Source: Acidilobaceae archaeon (lineage in GTDB: Archaea > Thermoproteota > Thermoprotei_A > Sulfolobales > Acidilobaceae). Taken from it: a stretch of DNA of 64,000 bases. This document shows positions 34,121 through 42,996 of this stretch, piece after piece (positions within the stretch are counted from its first letter, which is position 1; the number at the start of each line of letters is the position of its first letter). The stretch spans positions 1 through 64,000 of the forward strand of contig JALVZQ010000004.1 in assembly GCA_027037535.1 (NCBI GenBank), given 5' to 3'. The position numbers and the translations under genes were made by a program. The notes under the pieces are model-generated. The model was not told the DNA's origin and made no database searches. It was given only the letters and a program-made list of their open reading frames with translations.

Positions 34121-34627
34121 GTGAAATATCCTAAGCATGGACTAGGAATAATAGTGCGGAGCCGATGCATAATCGTCAACGAAGAAAACAAGGTACTAGT
34201 ACAGAGAGAAAAGAACGGAGTCTATAGTATCCCTGGGGGAAGAGTAGAGTTCCTCGAGAGCATACCATACACCGTGATAAGGGAAATGAGAGAAGAAGCA
34301 GGTATCGAAGTCATACCAGAGAGATTAGTATACGTTGTAGAGACGCTAAACGAGAGAAAGGGAAAGCCGAGACACGAGCTCCTATTCTACTTCAAGTGTC
34401 AGCATCTCAGCGGAGAGCCCAGGAGAGAATTCAAGAATATGATGTTTCAATGGGTGGATCCCCTGGAGGTGAAAGATAACTTCTGGCCCTCAGGACTAGC
34501 AGAGAAGCTGGCCGAAGACCTACCAGACTTTAAGCACAGCTACTTCCTAGTCTATGTCGATGAGAAACTCAAATTCATAAACACGTTCACGGATCCAATC
34601 CTATTCAAGTATCTCGGAAGCCACTAG
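34121..34627 (+). CDS. Nudix hydrolase
   Basis: A 168-aa protein. The Nudix box GGRVEFLESIPYTVIREMRE followed by EAGIEV (residues about 44-69) matches G-x5-E-x7-REUxEExGU. VQREKNGVYSIP before it is the usual strand. The substrate could be a nucleoside diphosphate derivative or ADP-ribose; not decidable. The start is GTG. Confidence 0.9.
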   Translation: MKYPKHGLGIIVRSRCIIVNEENKVLVQREKNGVYSIPGGRVEFLESIPYTVIREMREEAGIEVIPERLVYVVETLNERKGKPRHELLFYFKCQHLSGEPRREFKNMMFQWVDPLEVKDNFWPSGLAEKLAEDLPDFKHSYFLVYVDEKLKFINTFTDPILFKYLGSH

Positions 34628-34693
34628 ACAAGCATCTAGTCTTTACTCCTATCCCTTTATTCTTATTATAGAGTATGAGCGGTCCCCATGAGC

Positions 34694-34778
34694 TTGTTCA
34701 GCATCAAGCCCTATCGGCCCCTCCAAGGGGCCGATACGGCTAAGTTCCCGGATTCCCGGTCATCCCGCCAATGAACAA
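34694..34778. ncRNA. Candidate structured RNA; GC-rich element, copy 3
   Basis: TTGTTCA (34694-34700) pairs with TGAACAA (34772-34778). Inside, TATCGGCCCCT and AGGGGCCGATA (34712-34736) make an 11-bp stem with a CCA loop. On the minus strand the order GGCGGGATGACCGGGAAT, then TTAGCC, then the hairpin resembles the elements at 366-426 and 5655-5716. The rest of 34628-34993 holds nothing else. It could be a small RNA or a transcription terminator; direction uncertain. Confidence 0.4.
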
Positions 34779-34993
34779 TAAAAGAAATACCGTGACTAAT
34801 ATAGGATCCGCGAACAAAGTATCGTGTTACGACATTGTCTAGGGGAGAGTCAATGTTACTCTACACTAGTTAGCAATGATATCGTCATAGTATATGTCTC
34901 CTATATCATTCTCTTGTTAAACCCGAGCCAGTATAATAATACATGATATCCGCGATACTAGGAATATTACAATGACAGGACTTAGGTGATAGC

Positions 34994-35653
34994 TTGGTAC
35001 ACAGCAAATACATAGATAAAGAACTACTATACTGGGCCAAGAGAAAGATAAACATTGACATGTTATTAGATTCTCTAAGACGGCATGTGATAGCATGCAC
35101 CATCTGCAGACTTAAATGTATTGATCCTCCAGCAGTAACCACCGGTATGCTATATGACCTAGGATATTCCCAGTACGATGTAAGAGTTTTCTGGTCAAGG
35201 CTTCCAAGAGGAGAATACGGGTTCACTATTTACCAGTTGAAAGAAGGCGAGATAAGAATACTCTTCGAGCATAATGTGGGGAAAGTCCAAGAATACTACT
35301 GCGACGATGTACGGATTCCAGTAGACGATTATGACGCGGAGAAGAGACCGACTATTTACACCCCCAATAGCCATAGGCTATTCGTTAGATTCCATGGAAA
35401 TCTAGGAGGCAACCTAATCAGAGTAAACGTGGTTAGAATAGCTAAAATAGTAGAATCATACGAGCCTGGTCTTCCCGAAGAACTATTGGATGTTATAAGG
35501 CAAGTCTATTGGGGAAAGCGACCAAAGGAGGATCTAGCTCGTCTCATAGTGAGTGAGCTCTCTAGATGGAGGAATATAGTTAGCCTCCTGTTTCCTCACT
35601 TGCCTAAAGACGATGCTGGATATGTGGAAAGAATGCCCATTCTAAGAAGGTAA
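34994..35653 (+). CDS. Hypothetical protein
   Basis: A 219-aa soluble protein from TTG 34994, 3 nt after GGTGAT. The N-terminal part contains two cysteine pairs in ACTICRLKCID that might bind metal. The centre is beta-rich (GEYGFTIYQLKEGEIRILFE, HRLFVRFHGNLGGNLIRV) and the C-terminus helical. No family recognised. It stands alone. Confidence 0.7.
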   Translation: MVHSKYIDKELLYWAKRKINIDMLLDSLRRHVIACTICRLKCIDPPAVTTGMLYDLGYSQYDVRVFWSRLPRGEYGFTIYQLKEGEIRILFEHNVGKVQEYYCDDVRIPVDDYDAEKRPTIYTPNSHRLFVRFHGNLGGNLIRVNVVRIAKIVESYEPGLPEELLDVIRQVYWGKRPKEDLARLIVSELSRWRNIVSLLFPHLPKDDAGYVERMPILRR

Positions 35654-35781
35654 ATAGGTAAAACCTTGTTGATGTAACTATAGTATTTTTATCTACATGT
35701 AGTAGTTTACTTTATAGCACCGTAATCTACAACTAGCTGTATCTCTTCTATAATAAATTACCTTCAACACGGTGGTGCTCC

Positions 35782-37278
35782 TTGACGAAACACACACAAG
35801 AAAACAAAGAGGGGAAAGGAGATGTTGGAAGGCTGCTGGCAGGTATAAGACTCCTCTTCAATAATCCCATAACACGCTCATACTTGAAAGCTTCTACAAG
35901 ACGAGTTATCTGTCGTTATAAGGAAAACGGTGATAGAGAGGCCACGGTCATCTACCATGCTCTAAGTAAGCTTGCTGGAGAACAAGTCTATAGTTGTCCT
36001 GTGACCGCACGATTCCTGGGAGCTCTTATAACTAGCACTATTAAGATGGGTGTCAAGCTTCTAGGCGGCAACATCGAGTCGGCTAGTAAGGCACTAGAGG
36101 ATCCCGCGGTTAGAAGGGGAATATCCCTTGTAATAGAGAGCCTGGCCAAATACGGTGTAACAGTCCCACAAAGTCTCTCAGCGCCATTCCTTATAGTATG
36201 GAACTTCACGAACATGTGTAACCTAAGATGTATACACTGTTATCAGCGTGCCGATAAACCAGGCCCCGACGAGCTATCTCTAGAAGAGAAGCTAATGGTA
36301 GTTGACCAGCTGGACAAGGCAGGGGTAGCGGCAGTAGCACTGAGTGGAGGAGAGCCTACGATTCATCCCCACTTTCTCCGCATAGTAGATGAGCTGAATA
36401 ATCGTGGAATATATGTGGCTGTTGCAACCAACGGTACCCGTTTCGCCGACAAAGAATATCTTATGAAAGCTAAACGGCATGGCCTACGATACGTAGAGGT
36501 AAGCGTTGACAGTCCTAGACCAAGCGAACATGACAAGTTCAGGGGAGTACCTGGGGCCTGGAACAAGGCAATAAGAGCCCTAGAGAATGCTGTAGATATA
36601 GGCATAAGCAATGGAATGGCGACAACGATAACCAAGCTTAACAAAGACCAGATACCCGAGATACTCGACCTAGCCGAGGAAATAGGTGTGCAGAGAGTAA
36701 TCTTCTTCAATTTCGTACCCACAGGCAGAGGAGAAGACTATGCATGGCTCGACCTGACTCCAGAGGAAAGAGAAGAAGTCCTAAGAACACTATACAACGA
36801 GATGAAGAATAGGAAAATAGAAATCATAAGCACTGCTCCACAATACGCTAGAGTAGTACTCCAACTGAGTAGCGGTAGAGAAGTGGCACCGACACACTTC
36901 TATGTAGGAAACAACAGGATAATGAAGAGCCTAGCAGAATTCATCGGAGGATGCGGAGCCGGAAGAATATACGCAGCTATCCAGCCAAACGGAGATGTTA
37001 CACCATGCGTATTCCTACCCATAAAGGTCGGTAACCTGAGAGAAACTACCTTCAACGAGATCTGGTGGAACAGTCCTCTATTAAATGCACTCAGAAACAG
37101 GGATAACCTCAAAGGATACTGTGCCAAGTGCCCGTATAGGAATATATGTGGCGGCTGTAGGGCGAGGGCGTACGCATACTACAGAGACCCGTTCGCACCC
37201 GACATAGGGTGTATACTTAACAAGGATGCATGGGATAAGCTTCCAAAAAAGAAAATACGCCTAGTCCAGCACCACTAG
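35782..37278 (+). CDS. Radical SAM/SPASM-domain enzyme
   Basis: A 498-aa enzyme. The radical SAM cluster motif C-x3-C-x2-C is C146/C150/C153 (TNMCNLRCIHCYQ), followed by ALSGGEPTIHPHFLRIVDEL. The C-terminal SPASM region CGAGRIYAAIQPNGDVTPCV and YCAKCPYRNICGGCRARAY supplies cysteines for auxiliary clusters. A helical N-terminal extension of about 130 residues is unusual. The fold fits the AhbC/D, NirJ and peptide-modifying groups. No precursor peptide or tetrapyrrole gene lies nearby, so the reaction is open. Confidence 0.9.
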   Translation: MTKHTQENKEGKGDVGRLLAGIRLLFNNPITRSYLKASTRRVICRYKENGDREATVIYHALSKLAGEQVYSCPVTARFLGALITSTIKMGVKLLGGNIESASKALEDPAVRRGISLVIESLAKYGVTVPQSLSAPFLIVWNFTNMCNLRCIHCYQRADKPGPDELSLEEKLMVVDQLDKAGVAAVALSGGEPTIHPHFLRIVDELNNRGIYVAVATNGTRFADKEYLMKAKRHGLRYVEVSVDSPRPSEHDKFRGVPGAWNKAIRALENAVDIGISNGMATTITKLNKDQIPEILDLAEEIGVQRVIFFNFVPTGRGEDYAWLDLTPEEREEVLRTLYNEMKNRKIEIISTAPQYARVVLQLSSGREVAPTHFYVGNNRIMKSLAEFIGGCGAGRIYAAIQPNGDVTPCVFLPIKVGNLRETTFNEIWWNSPLLNALRNRDNLKGYCAKCPYRNICGGCRARAYAYYRDPFAPDIGCILNKDAWDKLPKKKIRLVQHH

Positions 37279-37294
37279 CTCAGATATTCTAAGT

Positions 37295-38629
37295 CTAGAG
37301 ACGGGTGTCCTTTAGCGAGAATGGTATTGCAAGTACAAGGAGTATCTGTGTGATAGTCAATAGTAGAGAATAATAGACATAGACCAGTGGATCCACTGTA
37401 TTAACAGAGAGAGTGTTAAGTAGAGACGCTACTGTTTCATTAGGTTGCTGTATGTGGACTTTGGCCCAGAAACTAATAGGGTAGAGTAGTGGCCAGAGCC
37501 CAGCTATCAGGCCCGTTACGGTTGCAAGTGTTTTCACTACTTTACTCCTTGCCGCGAACATTATTATTGATGCGAATGCAACGGTCGGAACTAAGTATTG
37601 GTGATTTACTCTCCAGTAGGTCGCCGTATATACTATGTAGGAGGCCAGAACCGGTACAAGGGGATCCCTTGTTCTCCAGACAGCATAAAGGACGAGTAGA
37701 TACAATGGCATAAACAGGACTGGCCAAAGCCTTAGGATATATGAGGTATCTATGCCCACATAATTCCATGCATAGAACGCTATTGAAAATATACCGTTAA
37801 AACTGTATACTACCGGTACACTGTAGCTCGGAGACGACACGCTTTTCGCTGCTCTCATTAAGAAGGAAAGCGATTCGGGCTCCGCGAATATATATGGAGA
37901 GAATGCAACGGCCAATGGTAGAAATACAAGATACAATGCCGTTAAGAGCTTATTGAAGCCGTATGATCGATAATGATATAGTAACATTGCTAATACAGCA
38001 TATACCAGTAGTGGCTTAATGGCCAGGCTAACGCCCATGAGTATCCATCCAGCCCACTTCCTACGATTGTAGAGGTAGACATAGACTCCGGCTAAGAAGA
38101 AGGCTAAAGGAATCTGATCGAACATGCCATAGATGCTCGAGATATATATGACCATTGGGTTAAGATAGTACAAGGTCATCGCAAGGAGTCCCTTTCTCCT
38201 GCTACTAGTATACTTTTCTACTATCATATAGATGAGCACAGCCGAGACTATGTCGAAGAAAATATAGATTGTTTTAACAGCTATTATCCAGTCAGGAGGA
38301 GCATAAACATTGTATGATCCGTCCACTACAGTTCTTTCAACTGGTGAAGGAGCAAAGAGTCGGAGGACTCCAAGTATAATAATGAATAATGGTCCGTAGA
38401 CGTAGGGCCATGGATACGCCCATCCTAGCTCTTTCCAGGCAGTGGCATCACAATAAGCATAGAAGTGAAAGTGGTATTCTAAGAATGTATCGGCAAATCC
38501 AGCAAACTGTGGGATATCGCTACCACTAGTATAGGGTGCAACTATGATTCGTGGAATCAGTCCTAGGAGGACGAGTATTATGAGCCAGAGTCGACGGCTA
38601 TCTAGTAGTGTTTTCATTGTATTTCTCAA
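37295..38629 (-). CDS. GT-C type membrane glycosyltransferase (GT87/mannosyltransferase-like)
   Basis: A 444-aa protein with about eleven membrane segments. The first outside loop has the acidic TSGSDIPQFAGFADTFLEYH region, and YPWPYVYGPLFIIILG is typical of polyprenyl-phosphate-sugar-dependent GT-C enzymes. KTIYIFFDIVSAVLIYMIVE and YYLNPMVIYISSIYG are further family-like stretches. The start is TTG with GGTGCC 6 nt upstream. It probably transfers a sugar from a lipid carrier on the outside face. Confidence 0.8.
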   Translation of the reverse strand: MRNTMKTLLDSRRLWLIILVLLGLIPRIIVAPYTSGSDIPQFAGFADTFLEYHFHFYAYCDATAWKELGWAYPWPYVYGPLFIIILGVLRLFAPSPVERTVVDGSYNVYAPPDWIIAVKTIYIFFDIVSAVLIYMIVEKYTSSRRKGLLAMTLYYLNPMVIYISSIYGMFDQIPLAFFLAGVYVYLYNRRKWAGWILMGVSLAIKPLLVYAVLAMLLYHYRSYGFNKLLTALYLVFLPLAVAFSPYIFAEPESLSFLMRAAKSVSSPSYSVPVVYSFNGIFSIAFYAWNYVGIDTSYILRLWPVLFMPLYLLVLYAVWRTRDPLVPVLASYIVYTATYWRVNHQYLVPTVAFASIIMFAARSKVVKTLATVTGLIAGLWPLLYPISFWAKVHIQQPNETVASLLNTLSVNTVDPLVYVYYSLLLTITQILLVLAIPFSLKDTRL

Positions 38630-38793
38630 TCTATTGGCACCTGCATCCCCAGGATATTAACCTAGTTATATTATAGCATTGTATAGAGATCCCCGTATAT
38701 TGTAGTGGTCTTGACTCATAAAATCATTAGGTCAGACTATTGATTTTTACAATCAACCGTAACCTGGTATCATTGGTGTTTGGAGGAGGCTGG

Positions 38794-38868
38794 TGGGGCC
38801 GCGGGGATTTGAACCCCGGACCACGAGGGCCCAAGCCTCGCATCCTAGCCAGGCTAGACGACGGCCCC
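38794..38868 (-). tRNA. tRNA-Pro (TGG)
   Basis: Minus-strand tRNA of 75 nt with acceptor GGGGCCG/CGGCCCC and discriminator A. The anticodon stem CGAGG/CCTCG has loop CTTGGGC, so the anticodon is TGG. T arm CCGGGGTTCAAATCCCCG. No intron, CCA not encoded. Confidence 0.96.
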
Positions 38869-38960
38869 TCATGTATCCATAGATGTTTTCTCCTCGGTGA
38901 GGGTTTTAAATCATATGGCGTTGCTCAGTATTTCTCCATATAATACCTGTACTGAACCGT

Positions 38961-40049
38961 ATGAATATATGGGTGTCTGCTTCATTGGAGTGCGAATACG
39001 ATATTGTTCTCAACAGGCCTGTCGGAGAAGATCTTCTCGAATACCTTGAGGGATTCAAGGTTTATGTACCTGATAGACCCGTGTCGAGCGAAGAACTCTG
39101 GGACATTGTTTCAAGATCCCGCGTTTATATTAATTGGTTCAGCCACGTAGACAAGAAACTCCTAGAGAAGAAGGGATGCCTAAAGCTAATAATTGCACGG
39201 AGCACAGGCTACGACTACATTGATGTGGAGAACGCAGAGAAAGAAAATGTATGCATAGCTAATCAGCCTGAACTCATAAACGAGGCAGTAGCAGAATTCG
39301 CCGTCGGAGGAATTCTCGCCGCAGCAAGAATGATAGTACACGGACACCTATACATGCCTAAGTGGGGGGAGAAAGGATGGCCAACTCATCTAAGGGGCCT
39401 CATAATAAGGGGTAGAAGCGTAGGACTTCTAGGAGCAGGAAGAATAGGACAGAGCATAGCTTACAAACTAGCAGGACTAGGCGCAGGCCCCTTTTACTAT
39501 TATAGCAGATCAAGGAAACCAGGCCTAGAGGCAGCGCTGGGAGCAAGATTCTTGAGCCTCGAAGACCTATTCAAGCATTCAAGCATCCTAGTTAATAGCT
39601 TACCGCTCACTAGGATAACCAAGGGGCTAGTCACGAAGGAGCTACTATTGAAGCTACCATATAACGCGATATACGTTAACATAGGTAGGGGACAGACAGA
39701 AGAACCCATGGCCATAGCCGAGGCAGCTAGGGAGAGGCCCGATCTCTACTTTGTACTCGACGTCCATCCAGCAGAGCCATTGCCTTCAGGCGATCCAAGA
39801 TATGAGTTGCTGGATAACCCACATGTAATCATGACACCGCACTTCGCCGGATACTCCGATGAATCATACCTAGGAACAACAATACTCAGCTTCCTCCAAG
39901 CAAAAGACTACCTGGTGAAAGGATGTGTCTGGAACCCTGTTAACAAGGCCTGCAGGATGTGCTCCAGCCAAAGCATAGGCCTGGACGAGGCACTGAGCAT
40001 TGTCAGGCGCCAGCTAGCGCTGAGAGAAATAATGGATCTACTACCATAA
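38961..40049 (+). CDS. D-isomer-specific 2-hydroxyacid dehydrogenase
   Basis: A 362-aa oxidoreductase. The N-terminal substrate domain has LKLIIARSTGYDYIDVENAE. The NAD domain has SVGLLGAGRIGQSIAYKLAG (GxGxxG). YVNIGRGQTEEP and MTPHFAGYS carry the expected catalytic glutamate/histidine surroundings. The last about 45 residues, Cys-containing (NPVNKACRMCSSQS), extend beyond the usual end. Probable 2-keto acid reductase; it may act with the enolase-superfamily enzyme downstream. Confidence 0.88.
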   Translation: MNIWVSASLECEYDIVLNRPVGEDLLEYLEGFKVYVPDRPVSSEELWDIVSRSRVYINWFSHVDKKLLEKKGCLKLIIARSTGYDYIDVENAEKENVCIANQPELINEAVAEFAVGGILAAARMIVHGHLYMPKWGEKGWPTHLRGLIIRGRSVGLLGAGRIGQSIAYKLAGLGAGPFYYYSRSRKPGLEAALGARFLSLEDLFKHSSILVNSLPLTRITKGLVTKELLLKLPYNAIYVNIGRGQTEEPMAIAEAARERPDLYFVLDVHPAEPLPSGDPRYELLDNPHVIMTPHFAGYSDESYLGTTILSFLQAKDYLVKGCVWNPVNKACRMCSSQSIGLDEALSIVRRQLALREIMDLLP

Positions 40050-40163
40050 CATATAGCATGGGCCGATGACGAATACTCCCCAGAAGGATCCCCTAGCATG
40101 CGAGATGAACGTGATTCCTTTAACCGAGGCCTCAATCCTTATCATTAGCGGAGGAGTCCAGGG

Positions 40164-41282
40164 ATGAAGATAACACAACTAGAACTATACCATGTGGCCA
40201 TGGAGCTCAAAGGGGACTTCGAGACAAGCTTTGGAAAAACAAGGATAAGGCACGGGATCCTTGTACGCCTCGTCGATAATGAAGGATACGAGGGATGGGG
40301 AGAAATAGTAAGTGGGGACGGACCATGGTATAGTTATGAGACCATAGGTACAGCCTGGCATATTGTGAGAGACTACCTGGTAAAGTTCCTAGTCGGAGAA
40401 ATATCGCCTGCTGAGTTCCAGAAACGTTCTGCTCGTATAAGAGGCCATAACATGGCAAAGGCAGGAATAGATGAGGCACTATGGGATCTATACGCTAGAC
40501 GCATGGGAAAACCATTATACGAAGTCATAGGCGGCGAGCCTAGACCCGTAAAAGTAGGGGTAAGCATTGGCATAAAGAGAAGTATAGACGAACTCCTTTC
40601 AGTAATAGCCAAGAGACTCGAAGAAGGATACGAGCGGATCAAACTCAAAATAAAGCCAGGCACCGATATCCGAATAGTCGAAGCCATCAGGAGAGAATAC
40701 CCCGACATACTCCTACAAGTAGACGCAAACGCCGCATACAGTCTCCAAGACCTCGAAACCTTGAGATCACTAGACAAATACGATCTACTCATGATAGAAC
40801 AACCCCTGCACTACGATGACTTGCTAGACCACTCCATACTCAAAACCAAGATAAAGACACCGCTCTGCCTAGACGAAAGCATCAAATCACCAAGACACGC
40901 TAGATACGCTCTGCAACTAGAAAGCACAGACATCATAAACATAAAGCCAGGCCGGGTCGGAGGAATAACACTAAGCCTCGAGATCCACGACTTATGGAGC
41001 CAAAAAGCAGGGAGACCAGTATGGATAGGAGGAATGCTCGAGACAGGAGTAGGAAGAGCAATTCTAGTAGCCCTAGGAACCCTACCCGGAGTAAGATACC
41101 ACAGCGACATAAGCGCAAGCGACCGGTACTATGAGGAGGACATCATAACCGAGCCATGGACTCTACATAAAGGATCAGTAATAATACCACGCGACAAGCC
41201 AGGAATAGGAGTAGAAGTAGACATGGACAAGCTAGAAAAATACACCTTAAGAAAAGAAACCATCGACATAGAGAATCCTTGA
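40164..41282 (+). CDS. Enolase-superfamily enzyme (MLE/racemase subgroup)
   Basis: A 372-aa protein of the muconate-lactonising subgroup. KLKIK (160-164) supplies the base lysines, metal ligands are D187 (QVDANA), E212 (IEQPL) and D237 (LDES), and K261 (INIKPGRVGG) is the second base. The capping domain is at 1-125. These positions fit N-acylamino acid racemase, o-succinylbenzoate synthase or dipeptide epimerase; no menaquinone genes lie nearby. GGAGGAG precedes the ATG. Confidence 0.87.
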   Translation: MKITQLELYHVAMELKGDFETSFGKTRIRHGILVRLVDNEGYEGWGEIVSGDGPWYSYETIGTAWHIVRDYLVKFLVGEISPAEFQKRSARIRGHNMAKAGIDEALWDLYARRMGKPLYEVIGGEPRPVKVGVSIGIKRSIDELLSVIAKRLEEGYERIKLKIKPGTDIRIVEAIRREYPDILLQVDANAAYSLQDLETLRSLDKYDLLMIEQPLHYDDLLDHSILKTKIKTPLCLDESIKSPRHARYALQLESTDIINIKPGRVGGITLSLEIHDLWSQKAGRPVWIGGMLETGVGRAILVALGTLPGVRYHSDISASDRYYEEDIITEPWTLHKGSVIIPRDKPGIGVEVDMDKLEKYTLRKETIDIENP

Positions 41283-41336
41283 TCTCGGCGTCACCGACCG
41301 CGGGAAAGACTCTGAACCCATTATGGTGTATACACT

Positions 41337-42182
41337 ATGAACAGCGCACTCTATACAATAAACCGAGATAGACTTTCACAGGTTTCTGCACTGCTAGTTG
41401 CCTCTAATATAAGGGATCTGGTAAAAAGGCTTGAGGACGAGGATCCCCAATACCTAAGTGTAAGGGATCTAGTTAGAAAGAGGGGAGCCAGTGAGAGTAG
41501 CGTACTTGCAGTGCTTAATGCACTCGTCAGCTATAAACTGGCGATGAGGGGAGAGGATTGGTGGCGTTGCTGGAGCAGGTATCACATGGATCTTCCCTTG
41601 AGGAGGGATATAGGTGCTCTTGTTGACGACGAGGTTAGATTTCTTGAAGAGTGTAGGGGAGCCGTGTTCCAGAGAGCTGCCAAGATAAAGAGGCTATACA
41701 AGGTTAAATCTAAGGGATTTCCTGTACTCGATAGGTTGTATGAGTCTCCTCTTAGTATATTTGACTCGGCAGGATGGCTTATTGATGGATTAGCCCGTGC
41801 TTTATCCTCTAAGCCCTACGCTAAGACTATCGTTTTTGCTGCCAAGATGGCATATTATGTTGCTAGAACTGTTGATAGGGAAAGGATGGCTCCGTGGGAT
41901 GCTATGATTCCCGTAGATCTTAGAGTGGCCTGTTTTCTCTATAGTACTGGTATAATTGAGGCATCAAGTTACCGGGACATAATGAGGGATCCCCGGAGAG
42001 CACAGGAAGCGATATTGGATCTCGCTAAACAGATTGGTGTGCCTCCACTTAACCTTGACTCGTTGTTCTGGAGGACAGGATGGATTCCCCGCGATCTACC
42101 CAGGGAATCTTGGGATAGGGAACTAGCTGTGATAACCGGGACGAGGTTTCCTTCTAGATTGTTTGTTAGACCTTGTACTTAG
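41337..42182 (+). CDS. AGOG-like 8-oxoguanine DNA glycosylase
   Basis: A 281-aa protein. AKTIVFAAKMAYYVAR with K170, and AMIPVDLRVACFLYSTG with D194, resemble the catalytic lysine and aspartate regions of archaeal AGOG (N-glycosylase/DNA lyase). NLDSLFWRTG near the C-terminus is also AGOG-like. It is about 35 residues longer than typical, with a winged-helix-like N-terminus (VRKRGASESSVLAVLNALVS). Probable base-excision repair of oxidised guanine; moderate confidence in the family. Confidence 0.62.
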   Translation: MNSALYTINRDRLSQVSALLVASNIRDLVKRLEDEDPQYLSVRDLVRKRGASESSVLAVLNALVSYKLAMRGEDWWRCWSRYHMDLPLRRDIGALVDDEVRFLEECRGAVFQRAAKIKRLYKVKSKGFPVLDRLYESPLSIFDSAGWLIDGLARALSSKPYAKTIVFAAKMAYYVARTVDRERMAPWDAMIPVDLRVACFLYSTGIIEASSYRDIMRDPRRAQEAILDLAKQIGVPPLNLDSLFWRTGWIPRDLPRESWDRELAVITGTRFPSRLFVRPCT

Positions 42183-42859
42183 CTGGTGAATGTGTTCTTA
42201 TAGAGTTTCTTAGATGCCGAGATTATCTTGTATGCTTTCTCCGCATCTTCCGGGGATACGACGATTACTGTGTCTGTGTGGACACTCATTAATTGTTCTA
42301 TGTTTATTCCAGCGTTTGCTAGGATTGTTGTTATGTATGAGATGAATCCTTGCGTGTGTATTATTTCCCGGGGACTGATTATAATTAGTAGGGTTCTTTC
42401 CCGTGATGTATTTACTGGTTCTATGGGTATAGATTTGAGGATCTCGTCCGCATGTTCTTCTCCTATTGTGAGCGTGATAGTAGTTACCCCCTGGAATAAG
42501 AGAAGTATCCTTGATGATCCTGCAAGTTTTCTTACCTTATCGGCAATGTATCCCAGTGCGGTTACAGGATAAGTTATGACTGCCACGTCGGCTCTGAGCT
42601 CAAGGCTTGACTGGGAGAGTAATTCTGCTGGTTTATGGAGAGCTGACTCCTTGTTTTCTAGCACTTGTTTTAGCCGTGATAGGGCTGTCTTCACAGCTTG
42701 TGGCGATACATTTAGGTTTTCTTTTTCTAGTGTTGTAGCTATCCATTCAGCTGTCTTTGAGAGGTTTAGGAGGCCCTGGCTCAGCATTGTTTGCAGGCAG
42801 GGGTTTGATCTTATAATCGTCTCTGTTAGTTTTGATACTGTTATCTTTTTTTGTGTCAT
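42179..42859 (-). CDS. ACT-domain regulatory protein
   Basis: A 226-aa protein from ATG 42859 (GGTGAT 4 nt upstream). The N-terminal part is a helical DNA-binding-like region (NLSKTAEWIATTLEKENLNV, QAVKTALSRLKQVLE). The C-terminal half holds ACT-like units (ISPREIIHTQGFISYITTIL, INIEQLMSVHTDTVIVVSPE). ACT domains bind amino acids. It is divergent from argG-argH by about 135 nt, so it may sense arginine or a related amino acid and control that operon. Confidence 0.75.
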   Translation of the reverse strand: MTQKKITVSKLTETIIRSNPCLQTMLSQGLLNLSKTAEWIATTLEKENLNVSPQAVKTALSRLKQVLENKESALHKPAELLSQSSLELRADVAVITYPVTALGYIADKVRKLAGSSRILLLFQGVTTITLTIGEEHADEILKSIPIEPVNTSRERTLLIIISPREIIHTQGFISYITTILANAGINIEQLMSVHTDTVIVVSPEDAEKAYKIISASKKLYKNTFTS

Positions 42860-42996
42860 ATGTATCACCATGAAACATATTGCTTGAGATCTAATTCATC
42901 TTGTTATATTTATGTCATTGTTCTTTTATTTGTGTAACGTTCTCCCTGCTATTATTAGGTCTCATATTAATCGCTATGGCCACGTGGTGAAATATT

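Noticed and set aside
40050-40163. Possible box C/D RNA (two GATGA motifs)
   Set aside because: No D or D' box pair; the region is simply the gap before the enolase-family gene.
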